The translations under genes and the position numbers were made by a program. This document shows, piece after piece, positions 34,499 through 42,439 of a stretch of DNA of 64,000 bases (position 1 is its first letter; every line of letters starts with the position of its first letter). The notes under the pieces were generated by a model. It saw only the letters and a list, made by a program, of their open reading frames with translations, was not told the origin of the DNA and did not search any database. The stretch spans positions 4,464,001 to 4,528,000 of the forward strand of contig NZ_CP118631.1 in NCBI RefSeq assembly GCF_028993635.1. Direction: 5' to 3'. The stretch is from Mucilaginibacter sp. SJ (lineage in GTDB: Bacteria > Bacteroidota > Bacteroidia > Sphingobacteriales > Sphingobacteriaceae).

Positions 34499-35554
34499 CT
34501 ATAAATCTATTGATAATTCGCAGGTATAAGTATATTCTTCGTCCCTTATTTTTAAAGAGTACCTGTTCGGGTAAAGCAGGTTGAGCCGGCGCTGTACATT
34601 TATCAAACCAATTCCACCTACAGCATCACGGTTATTGTTATGTTTTTTGTTTTGGATGTAGAAATGCAGTTTACCATCCGCTACGTTAATAAGTAGCTTT
34701 ATAGGCGAATTGATATCATTTGCAACGCCATGCTTAAAAGCGTTTTCGATAAAAGCGATCAGTAGCAAAGGTTCTATTTTTTGATCAGTGATATTGCCAT
34801 CTACCTTAAAATCAATAAATGCTTTGCTGCCAAAGCGGATCTTTTGCAGGTCGATATAGTTTTGCAGGTACTGGAGCTCTTTACTCAGGTCAACCTTGTT
34901 TTCGTTACATTCATATAACATGTAACGCATAATTTCCGACAGCTTTAAGATAGCTTCGGGCGTGGTTTCCGAACGCTGATAGGCCAGTGAGTAAATGCTA
35001 TTTAAGGAATTGAACAGGAAATGCGGGTTGATCTGCGATTTCAGAAAAGCCAGTTCAGCAACAAGGCGCTGATTTTCCAGGTCGCGCTGAATGCGTTCGT
35101 TCAGGAACCAGTCTGTACTGAACTTAAGTGCTGTGCTTAGGAAAACAAATATAAGACTGGTAAAAATACTGCTGTAAAAATAAGTAGCAAAACTGGTTAC
35201 ATGACCTTTTTGATGTACTAATACAATGTCTTTGAATATTAACCCTACTCCATATTTACCTATGCCATATATTATTATGCTGACCAGTACAGCTGTGGCA
35301 TATTCCCAGTACCGTTTTTTATTAAGGAAATTGGGTATATAAACCAGGTAGTTAAGGTAAAAGAGGCTGATGTTGATAGCGGGATAAAGCAAAAAGATCA
35401 CCAGCAACTCTTTGGTACTGAGCTGCGCATCGTTTAGCCTTGCCAAAAAAACAAAAAAGGATATAATGCCCGTCCAAAAAAACAGGTGCCAAAAAATTAT
35501 CCAGGCAGTTTTTATGCCTGTTCTGGATTTCGGTAATGGTAATGAAGCCTCCAT
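34499..35554 (-). CDS. Sensor histidine kinase of the LytS/YehU (His_kinase) type
   Basis: 351 residues. Four transmembrane helices in the first about 150 residues (IIFWHLFFWTGIISFFVFLA, LLVIFLLYPAINISLFYLNYLV, ATAVLVSIIIYGIGKYGVGL, SIFTSLIFVFLSTALKF) are followed by the His_kinase motif FLKSQINPHFLFNSLNSIYSLA (phosphorylated His) and an ATPase domain ending in GGIGLINVQRRL. No extracytoplasmic sensor domain is visible. It probably phosphorylates the LytTR regulator two genes downstream. Confidence 0.92.
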   Translation of the reverse strand: MEASLPLPKSRTGIKTAWIIFWHLFFWTGIISFFVFLARLNDAQLSTKELLVIFLLYPAINISLFYLNYLVYIPNFLNKKRYWEYATAVLVSIIIYGIGKYGVGLIFKDIVLVHQKGHVTSFATYFYSSIFTSLIFVFLSTALKFSTDWFLNERIQRDLENQRLVAELAFLKSQINPHFLFNSLNSIYSLAYQRSETTPEAILKLSEIMRYMLYECNENKVDLSKELQYLQNYIDLQKIRFGSKAFIDFKVDGNITDQKIEPLLLIAFIENAFKHGVANDINSPIKLLINVADGKLHFYIQNKKHNNNRDAVGGIGLINVQRRLNLLYPNRYSLKIRDEEYTYTCELSIDL

Positions 35555-35764
35555 TCGCTGTTTTAAACCCCCTTCTTTATTAATGGTGTGGCATCTAATT
35601 TAATATTTTGATGTTAATATCGTCCTGTTATTTATATATAGCTACCCTTTTTTTCGATGAACTGGCTTTTATTATCGATGAACCGGTTAAAAGTGGTAGA
35701 AGTGCGTTCATCTATAAACAAAGTGTGTTGGTCTAAATGATTTTAGCAGGTTATTTTTTTAATA

Positions 35765-35772
35765 TTCCTTTG
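35765..35772 (+). promoter_or_regulatory. Possible -7 box TTCCTTTG
   Basis: One mismatch to TAnnTTTG, 22 bp upstream of the small membrane protein gene that leads the ABC operon. The surrounding 35,555-35,794 spacer shows nothing else. Confidence 0.4.
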
Positions 35773-35794
35773 TTGTATAAAATCACCACTCACA

Positions 35795-36007
35795 ATGAAA
35801 ACGCTTATCAAAAATTCAAATCCTTTTATCATGTTATTGATCCCGGTAATGTTTGCCCTTATTTTGGGTGTAAGCTACCAGTTCGAGCAAAAAAAGGAAA
35901 CAGCAATAATTGGCCGCACAGCAGTACATGCTACCTCATTGTTTCACAAAGGTTTTGTAATGGTTAAAACTGTTTGCTCAATAGCAAAAAACAATAACAT
36001 ATGGTAA
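35795..36007 (+). CDS. Small single-span membrane protein preceding an ABC transporter
   Basis: 70 residues: one transmembrane helix (FIMLLIPVMFALILGVSYQF) after a basic start, then a short soluble tail with LFHKGFVMVKTVCSIAKN. It overlaps the start of the ABC ATPase by 7 nt, which suggests translational coupling. No domain is recognised. A promoter-like box lies at the expected distance. It could be a small subunit or regulator of the transporter. Confidence 0.6.
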   Translation: MKTLIKNSNPFIMLLIPVMFALILGVSYQFEQKKETAIIGRTAVHATSLFHKGFVMVKTVCSIAKNNNIW

Positions 36008-36900
36008 TTACTACCGAAGGCCTTTCCTTCACCTTTGGTAAGCAGCAGGTGGTTAAATCACTGGCGCTGCAAGTTCCGGAAGGAAGTATATATGGTTTTC
36101 TCGGTCCCAACGGTGCCGGGAAAACCACTACTATCAAACTCCTGCTTAACCTGCTAAAACCCGATGCAGGTAACATCCACATTTTTGAGCAGGATATCAA
36201 AACAAACCGCATCAGCATACTTTCGCAAATAGGTTCGCTTATTGAGCAGCCTGCTTTATACCAGCATTTAACCGGGAGGGAAAATTTATTGAACAGGGCC
36301 TTATTATTGCAGGTGCCTGCTCAGCGCGTTGAAGACATGCTTGACCTGGTACAGCTAACCGCCGCTGCCAATAAAAAGGCCGGGCAATATTCATTAGGGA
36401 TGAAGCAACGCCTTGGTATTGCGCTGGCCCTGCTGGCCGACCCTAAATTGTTGATTTTAGATGAGCCTACCAACGGCCTCGATCCAAACGGTATTATCGA
36501 GATCCGCGAGCTGTTGAAAAAGCTTGTGGCCAAACATGGTAAAACTGTTTTTATATCGAGCCACCTGCTGGCCGAAATTGAACGGATAGCCACACATGTA
36601 GGCATTATTAATAATGGCGCAATGCTTTTTCAGGGCAGTGTTGCCGACCTGCAGGCCATCAGCAAACCACTGGTGCGTGTTGATGCCGAAAATACCGTTG
36701 ATGCCGCCAACCTGTTAACCCGCAATCATATTAACGTTACCGAAGTAACCGACGAATATTTACTGGTACCCTACATCTCCAAACATCAAATGGGCGACAT
36801 CAACGCCCTGCTCAATAAAAACGGGCAAACAGTTTACAGCATCAGTAAACAGCAAAAAGATCTGGAAAAACTATTTTTAGATATCACCCAAAGCGCCTAA
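36001..36900 (+). CDS. ABC transporter ATP-binding protein (BcrA/CcmA-like)
   Basis: 299 residues. Walker A GPNGAGKTT, Q-loop in IGSLIEQPALY, signature YSLGMKQRLG, Walker B LLILDEPTNGLD and H-loop SSHLL. The C-terminal about 80 residues form a regulatory domain typical of ABC-2 exporters of the antibiotic-resistance type. It pairs with the permease gene that starts 3 nt downstream. The substrate (peptide, drug or other) is not readable. Confidence 0.93.
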   Translation: MVITTEGLSFTFGKQQVVKSLALQVPEGSIYGFLGPNGAGKTTTIKLLLNLLKPDAGNIHIFEQDIKTNRISILSQIGSLIEQPALYQHLTGRENLLNRALLLQVPAQRVEDMLDLVQLTAAANKKAGQYSLGMKQRLGIALALLADPKLLILDEPTNGLDPNGIIEIRELLKKLVAKHGKTVFISSHLLAEIERIATHVGIINNGAMLFQGSVADLQAISKPLVRVDAENTVDAANLLTRNHINVTEVTDEYLLVPYISKHQMGDINALLNKNGQTVYSISKQQKDLEKLFLDITQSA

Positions 36901-36903
36901 GCC

Positions 36904-37704
36904 ATGAAAGGATTTATACTGTCATTCCGTTCGGAGTTTTACAAGAGCCGTAAAACGCTTGGTTTTTGGGCTTCCATTATATTGCCTTTGCTTATATGTA
37001 TTTTGCTGTTTGTGGGGTTTTATACCAAAAGTGAAAAGTTAGTGTCAATGCCGCCGATGATGCTTTGGCTACAGTTTGCTGGCGCCATTTTGGGTATCAT
37101 GGGCTCGTTGGTATTACCCATGTATAGCATATTTATAGCATACTCCGTAAATAGTATCGAACACCGGGCCGATACCTGGAAAACCTTGTTTAACTTGCCA
37201 ATTCCCCGCTGGTCGGTTTATGCGGCTAAGTTTTTTTATGCGGCTTTCCTTGTATTTGTTTGTCTTTCATTATTTGTGCTGTTCACTATCGGTTTTGGCA
37301 ATTTACTAAGCATAGTAAAACCAGAGTTACGGTTCGACGATTTCCACATGGAAAAAGAGCTGGCACAGATCTATTTTAAATTGTTTTTATCATCGTTAGG
37401 GATCCTCTCCATCCAGTTTTTACTCAGTTTATTTTGGGCCGATTTTTTAAAGCCGATGGGCATAGGTTTTGTGTGTACCATAGCAGGGGTTATCCTGGCT
37501 TCAAAAGGCTGGGAGTATAGCTACCTGTTTCCCTATGCGCATCCCATGGCTGCTATAAGCAGCATGTTAAAGAACAATCACGGCGATCCTTCTAACCGGT
37601 TACAAATAGATATTTTTACTAAAGATGTATTTGTAAGTATGGCTATTGCCCTGGTAGTCTTTATTCTTGGATATTTTATTGTGCAGCGTAAGAGTGTGAA
37701 GTAG
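36904..37704 (+). CDS. ABC-2 type transporter permease
   Basis: 266 residues with six predicted transmembrane helices (for example WASIILPLLICILLFVGFY, LQFAGAILGIMGSLVLPMYS, FVSMAIALVVFILGYFIV). The segment NSIEHRADTWKTLFNLPIPR is the conserved cytoplasmic loop of bacitracin/lantibiotic-type ABC-2 permeases. It forms an inner-membrane complex with the preceding ATPase. Confidence 0.88.
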   Translation: MKGFILSFRSEFYKSRKTLGFWASIILPLLICILLFVGFYTKSEKLVSMPPMMLWLQFAGAILGIMGSLVLPMYSIFIAYSVNSIEHRADTWKTLFNLPIPRWSVYAAKFFYAAFLVFVCLSLFVLFTIGFGNLLSIVKPELRFDDFHMEKELAQIYFKLFLSSLGILSIQFLLSLFWADFLKPMGIGFVCTIAGVILASKGWEYSYLFPYAHPMAAISSMLKNNHGDPSNRLQIDIFTKDVFVSMAIALVVFILGYFIVQRKSVK

Positions 37705-37797
37705 TTGTTAGTGATTAGAGGTTGGAGATTAGTTTTTAGTCTGCTTGTTGTTTTAGGACAATGCGCCTTCTTTGCCAGTTTAATTGCTTCAACATAC

Positions 37798-39579
37798 TCA
37801 TGATACCAGTTTTAAATATTCGGTGTTGTTTTTAAGCATGGTAATGCCTTCTTTATAAGTCATATAATTAATTTTTTTACATTGTTTATTAAGTTTGCTT
37901 ACGCGATAAAGGAGCTTCCAATGCCTGATGATCTCGTACCAGGCGAAGAATATAGAATGCTTGGGATCATAAATATGGGTTGGTTCGCTGCCGGCTCCGT
38001 TCAGTTCTATAATGGATAGATTTTCGCCGCGGCTTAGCTCAGTCCATGTGTTATACATTACATCCAGCCGGCCAAAATAAAACCCGGGGATCTGTCGGCA
38101 TATGCCATCTATCGCCTTCGTCAATTCATCGGTAATGAGGTGACTAAGGTCAATGAATTTAGCACCCCTGGCATGGTTACCATAAGGTACCAGCGTTTTT
38201 GATTCGCCAATAGGTAAAACCTGTTTCAGTTTATCGCCATAGGTGTCTATCAATACCGGCAATTGCAGCAGGTAGCGGGGCTCTTTGATAATGAGCTCCA
38301 TCATGGTATGTTTGGCATCGCCGGTTAGGGCTAAAAATTCTTTGCCAACTATACCGGTTGTCTGGCCTTTGGCTTCACCAGGTAAGCGGTAATAAAATAT
38401 GCCTACTTCGCTTTTGTACTTAATATATTCCTGCACCAGGAAATCAACCCTGATCTGCTGGGTATATGCCAGCAATTCTACTTCGTTATGTATCAGTTTA
38501 ACCTGTACGCCTCTGCCACCAACGTCCGGTTTGGCGATTAAAGGATAATCGAAATTTTTATACTTTATGACCGATTTGATCTGCCCAAAATCTGTTCCTG
38601 TTTTAAAAAGGATGGTTTTTGGATAATATTGTTGAGGGATGAGTTTATAGATACTGGCTTTGCTTTCCAATGTAAAACCACCATTTTCAATCAGTGGATT
38701 AGCCGTGCTGAAAAAGAAAAACGAGCGCGCTTTAAAACTCAACCAAAACCAATAGAACATGATAGGTGCGTAAAACATATTGAGCGACCAGTATTCCCAG
38801 TTGAAAAGCCTGATCAGAAATCTTCTTAAACCAAAAAAAGGGGGCAATGCAACAGGCCTATTGCTATTAGCTTCTATAGCAAGATCATGCACATACTCAT
38901 TGCCATCCTTCAAATCATGATAGGTCATAGTGATGTTTTGAGAGCTTACGTTAATATTGGTAACGCTTACAGTTTTCATTTTACCACCGCGGTTTATTAC
39001 CAATGCATCGTTATCATCACCTTCGCCGGCATGGTGGTGAAAATACAGGATATCTTCCACCTTATCCGGATTGGCTGATTTATGCCAGTTATTAAACCAA
39101 TTGATGCGTTTGGTGGCTGCCACCTCATCATACAAAGTGGCCGATGACCAGATATGTGCGTCCTTGCCATCCAGCAATTTGACATGTTTTCGCTCGCCAT
39201 CCCAGCGGCACTCATATAAACTGCCTTGTGCATAAAGCACTAAAGTGAAGGGCTCAACAGCTATAAGATCAATGTCCTGATAAAAAAGGAAAGGGTTCTG
39301 TGCATTGATAATATCCATTAGTACCAGTCCACGGCTGGTTTTATAGGGCGGTATGGCTTTGTGTTTTACAAAGGCGCCGTTTAACAGCACAACAATATCG
39401 CCATTGTTTTTTGCGGCTATCCAGCTGCCATTACGGTCGGCATCTTTAGGATATAGCAGCGTGTAATTACCATTTTGGTACGTACGCGGTGCAACGGCCT
39501 TGCCCCGGTTAATATTTTCGTCGCGGTTGGAGGTAAGCTGGAACCCGCTTTTTGTGGGAACATAGGTTACTGTGCACAT
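37798..39579 (-). CDS. NRDE (TANGO2-like) domain fused to an ATP-grasp domain
   Basis: 593 residues. Residues 1 to about 245 are an NRDE domain that starts MCTVTYVP, as the family does, and contains LTSNRDEN and NGSWIAAKNNGDIVVLLNGA. A membrane-like segment follows (LNMFYAPIMFYWFWLSF). Residues about 300-560 form an ATP-grasp domain resembling D-Ala-D-Ala ligase relatives (YPLIAKPDVGGRGVQV, FLVQEYIKY, FYFGRLDVMYN, LSIIELNGAGSEP). I know both halves better as separate proteins. It overlaps the upstream DinB gene by 13 nt. Function unknown; a ligase or carboxylate-amine reaction is expected of the C-terminal half. Confidence 0.82.
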   Translation of the reverse strand: MCTVTYVPTKSGFQLTSNRDENINRGKAVAPRTYQNGNYTLLYPKDADRNGSWIAAKNNGDIVVLLNGAFVKHKAIPPYKTSRGLVLMDIINAQNPFLFYQDIDLIAVEPFTLVLYAQGSLYECRWDGERKHVKLLDGKDAHIWSSATLYDEVAATKRINWFNNWHKSANPDKVEDILYFHHHAGEGDDNDALVINRGGKMKTVSVTNINVSSQNITMTYHDLKDGNEYVHDLAIEANSNRPVALPPFFGLRRFLIRLFNWEYWSLNMFYAPIMFYWFWLSFKARSFFFFSTANPLIENGGFTLESKASIYKLIPQQYYPKTILFKTGTDFGQIKSVIKYKNFDYPLIAKPDVGGRGVQVKLIHNEVELLAYTQQIRVDFLVQEYIKYKSEVGIFYYRLPGEAKGQTTGIVGKEFLALTGDAKHTMMELIIKEPRYLLQLPVLIDTYGDKLKQVLPIGESKTLVPYGNHARGAKFIDLSHLITDELTKAIDGICRQIPGFYFGRLDVMYNTWTELSRGENLSIIELNGAGSEPTHIYDPKHSIFFAWYEIIRHWKLLYRVSKLNKQCKKINYMTYKEGITMLKNNTEYLKLVS

Positions 39580-40067
39580 GCCTTACGGTACTTAAGTGTT
39601 GACGCGGCAACGCCAAATTCATCAGGAATAACTACATTGGATATAGCGTTTACGCCAATACGGATCAGGGCCATATGATGAACGGTATGTTCCAGGTTAT
39701 AAACCAGCTCGCGGTAATAATTTGAAAATACCTGTGCCGAATGTGCTTCGCATTCGCCGTATCCGGCTTGTAGCATTAATTCTTTATCGGGCTTTTGAAT
39801 GTTCGCCCCTACCTGGAGAATGGTTGTGATGGCAAAATCTTTATCGGCCTCAATGGCTTTATTGCGGACGCGTTTATCGTAATCAACCATGCCGGTTTCG
39901 TAACCTTTATTCAGTTCAATAAAAAACTCAAGAACATGACGGGTGTGCTGGCCGATACTTGATTGCGACAGCAGTTTTACCGGTTGGGTGTATTGTAAAG
40001 GACTTAATTCGTCAATTACATATTGTAGTTGCTCCAACAGATTGGAGATAGGTTCTTTCAATTGCAT
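39567..40067 (-). CDS. DinB-like four-helix protein
   Basis: 166 residues. A DinB/YfiT-type helical bundle with the metal-binding histidines visible as GQHTRHVLEF and EHTVHHMALIRIG. Members include putative metal-dependent thiol transferases and stress proteins. It overlaps the NRDE/ATP-grasp gene by 13 nt and lies 33 bp after DoxX on the same strand, so the three may be co-expressed. Confidence 0.8.
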   Translation of the reverse strand: MQLKEPISNLLEQLQYVIDELSPLQYTQPVKLLSQSSIGQHTRHVLEFFIELNKGYETGMVDYDKRVRNKAIEADKDFAITTILQVGANIQKPDKELMLQAGYGECEAHSAQVFSNYYRELVYNLEHTVHHMALIRIGVNAISNVVIPDEFGVAASTLKYRKACAQ

Positions 40068-40100
40068 AATGCTAATTATTAGCAGTGGTTTTTGATTTTA

Positions 40101-40499
40101 TTAATGAAGAAAAGGGATAAGGTTTAAAACCTCTTTCCTGAAAATGTAAAGCAGTATGGCTGATGTTGTAAACACAATAGTTGCCAGTATAAAAAGCTGA
40201 CCGCCATCGCCCTGTACCACGATCCCCAGTTTAGTAAGATGAAAAAATATGGCACCAGCCATTAACCCTACGGCTATCAAAGCGCCTATGCCGGTAGTGC
40301 GGGGGATAATGATCAGTGTGGCGGCTGCCAGTTCCATACTGCCAATGCCAATCCTGCCCCAGGGCTCCATACCCAACTTGGTAAATATGTAAACCGATTC
40401 GGGGGCGGCAGTGAATTTGAAGAACAAGGTTTGCAGCATGATGATAGCTGCTACAAGGCGCAGGGCCCAAACCAGTATATTAAATTGTGTGTAAGTCAT
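40101..40499 (-). CDS. DoxX-like four-helix membrane protein
   Basis: 132 residues with four transmembrane helices (ILVWALRLVAAIIMLQTLFFKF, IGIGSMELAAATLIII, GIGALIAVGLMAGAIFFH, LFILATIVFTTSAILLYIF). The layout matches the DoxX/DoxD family, whose members are inner-membrane proteins of uncertain, redox-linked role. It lies between the CoaB-like gene and the DinB gene, all leftward with short gaps. Confidence 0.82.
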   Translation of the reverse strand: MTYTQFNILVWALRLVAAIIMLQTLFFKFTAAPESVYIFTKLGMEPWGRIGIGSMELAAATLIIIPRTTGIGALIAVGLMAGAIFFHLTKLGIVVQGDGGQLFILATIVFTTSAILLYIFRKEVLNLIPFLH

Positions 40500-40526
40500 G
40501 ATATTGAATGGCGTGTTTTCTGAAAT

Positions 40527-41207
40527 TTATGCTTGTAGAGGTGTTTCCAGGTTTTGGCCCACTTTGATAGCGGCCATAACAATACCCCTGGCTACCTCTG
40601 CTTTGCTTTTAAGCGGGTATGCCTGGAACAGGAAATCGCGGTTTATGATGGTGATCTTGTTGGTATCGTAGCCAAACGCAGCGCCTCCGTCCTTTACAGA
40701 ATTGAGTACTATCAAATCGAGATTTTTACTGTAGAGTTTTTTGAGGGCGTTTTGTTCTTCGTCGTTAGTTTCAAGAGCGAAGCCGACTGATACCTGATCA
40801 TTACGCTTGATCTTACCGAACTCAAAGGCGATGTCGACATTTTTAACCATTTGCAGGCTAAACTCCTGGGCCGACTTTTTCATTTTTTGAGCATGTACTT
40901 GTGCCGGCTTGTAATCGGCTACGGCAGCAGCGAAAATTGTGATTTGAGCTGCAGGGAAATATTGTTGACAGGCCGCATACATTTCGTCAGCCGAGTTAAC
41001 ATAGATAACTCTGAGGCTGCTGTGAGATAAACTGATGTTTACCGGCCCCGAAACTAAAATCACCTCAAAGCCCTGATTTAAAAAAGCCCCGGCAATGGCA
41101 TAACCCATTTTGCCCGACGAATGGTTGCTGATGAAACGTACCGGATCAATAGCCTCACGGGTAGGGCCGGCGGTGATTAGTACTATAGGTTTGCTGGTGC
41201 TTGTCAT
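40527..41207 (-). CDS. Stand-alone phosphopantothenoylcysteine synthetase (CoaB) domain protein
   Basis: 226 residues matching the CoaB half of the CoaBC flavoprotein: VLITAGPTREAIDPVRFISNHSSGKMGYAIA (nucleotide binding), FAAAVADYKP, the KMKK loop with the catalytic lysine, VGFALETND and LDLIVLNSV. The CoaC decarboxylase half, normally N-terminal, is missing and there is no room for it upstream. It could join 4'-phosphopantothenate and cysteine in CoA synthesis or be an extra copy beside a complete coaBC elsewhere. Confidence 0.85.
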   Translation of the reverse strand: MTSTSKPIVLITAGPTREAIDPVRFISNHSSGKMGYAIAGAFLNQGFEVILVSGPVNISLSHSSLRVIYVNSADEMYAACQQYFPAAQITIFAAAVADYKPAQVHAQKMKKSAQEFSLQMVKNVDIAFEFGKIKRNDQVSVGFALETNDEEQNALKKLYSKNLDLIVLNSVKDGGAAFGYDTNKITIINRDFLFQAYPLKSKAEVARGIVMAAIKVGQNLETPLQA

Positions 41208-41255
41208 TTTTGTTTATTGGTATTGTACTTGTTTTTTTAAAGCATAGGCTTGTGC

Positions 41256-41304
41256 GATTCCCCTCTCATTCCTCCACGCCCCCTCTCAAGAGGGGATTTT
41301 TATA
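41256..41304. repeat. REP-like palindrome CCCCTCTC…GAGGGG
   Basis: CCCCTCTC at about 41,260 and CCCCCTCTCAAGAGGGG at about 41,279-41,295. It is similar in composition to the repeats at 557, 1,283 and 1,361. It lies between the CoaB-like gene and the YHS gene. Confidence 0.5.
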
Positions 41305-41311
41305 TAGTGGA

Positions 41312-41755
41312 TTACTTTTGCCCCTTTACCTCAGGCCACTTCTCGTCAGCCGTTTTAATGAGGTTTGCCTGGTCTTTGGTCCACAGTTCTTTCACCTTAT
41401 CGTTGTAGTTGAAATAAAGCTTGTCGTTCAGTACTGTCCAGGTATCAGTTTGGGTTGGGGCCTTGTGACCCTGTGAGGTGCCATAAGCGCAGTAGCCGCC
41501 GTACTGTGGGGCATACTTTTCAGGGTCGGCTTTAAACGCTTCGAGGTTTTCATTGCCGGAGAAAAACCAGGTAGCTTCTTTCCATTTATATTGAAATTTC
41601 TCTGAGCCTTTTACCGGTTTCGATTCTTTGAAAAACGCAACCGGGTCATAACCTTTAATAGCCTTGCCACCCGGGGCAAATATTTCTGATTGCTGGGCAT
41701 AGGCCTGAACTGCGGTAACAAATGCGAGTGCCGCGATAATTAATAAACGTTTCAT
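41312..41755 (-). CDS. Exported YHS domain protein
   Basis: 147 residues with a signal peptide (…VTAVQAYAQ). The YHS fold is readable: IKGYDPVAFF, FQYKWKEATWFFSG, NLEAFKADPEKYAPQYGGYCAYG. The Cys in YGGYCA is the conserved metal or redox position, which is selenocysteine in some relatives. A paralogue lies 45 bp upstream on the same strand. Role unknown; metal handling or redox sensing in the periplasm is plausible. Confidence 0.88.
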   Translation of the reverse strand: MKRLLIIAALAFVTAVQAYAQQSEIFAPGGKAIKGYDPVAFFKESKPVKGSEKFQYKWKEATWFFSGNENLEAFKADPEKYAPQYGGYCAYGTSQGHKAPTQTDTWTVLNDKLYFNYNDKVKELWTKDQANLIKTADEKWPEVKGQK

Positions 41756-41800
41756 TTTTATGGTTTTAGATTGGTCTTATAATGGATTATTGAAGGCAGA

Positions 41801-42271
41801 TCAATGAACGATCTTAGCCCAGTTGGCGTCGGCTTTGGCTTTCAGGTTAGTCTCGTCCTTGTTCCATGATTTTTTTGTATTATTAAAAAACTTGTTATAA
41901 AACACATACAGCTTGCCATCAACAAGCTTGAAGGTTCCCGGATCTATCTCCACCTTTTGGCCGGTAGCGCCCATGGCGTAAGCACACCAGCCGCCGTATT
42001 GTGGCTCATACTTGGCGGGATTAGCTTTAAAAAGGGCCCTGTCCTGAGTGGAAGCGAAGTAATAAGTAACGCCATCGTTTGCAAGGGAGATTTCTTTTTT
42101 GCCCTCTACGGCTTTTTGCTGGGTGAAGTAGGCAACTGGGTCATAGCCTTCGAGAGCCAGGCCGGTTTTATCTAAATTGAAGTGCTTTTTACGAACGTTT
42201 GTCTGGCTTTGTGCCGAAGCTATGCTTACAGTAAATACAGTAGCTAACAATAAATTGAATAATTTTTTCAT
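41801..42271 (-). CDS. Exported YHS domain protein (paralogue)
   Basis: 156 residues with a signal peptide (…FTVSIASAQ). Same layout as its neighbour: LEGYDPVAYF, TYYFASTQDRALFKANPAKYEPQYGGWCAYAMG, then a C-terminal region with YNKFFNNTKKSW. The two are about half identical by eye and are probably a tandem duplication in one transcript. Confidence 0.88.
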   Translation of the reverse strand: MKKLFNLLLATVFTVSIASAQSQTNVRKKHFNLDKTGLALEGYDPVAYFTQQKAVEGKKEISLANDGVTYYFASTQDRALFKANPAKYEPQYGGWCAYAMGATGQKVEIDPGTFKLVDGKLYVFYNKFFNNTKKSWNKDETNLKAKADANWAKIVH

Positions 42272-42439
42272 GATTGTGTTAAACTTGATGTTTGATTTTT
42301 CCTCCTTTGTCGGGGCGGGCCATCAAACCTTACAGTGAATCAGAAAAATATTTAAACGGGGGAGCGAAGGGATTTATAAGGGAAGTGAAATAGGTTTAAT
42401 TTTTGTTTATCGGTCGTTTTTTGCTGACCTGGGCTGATG

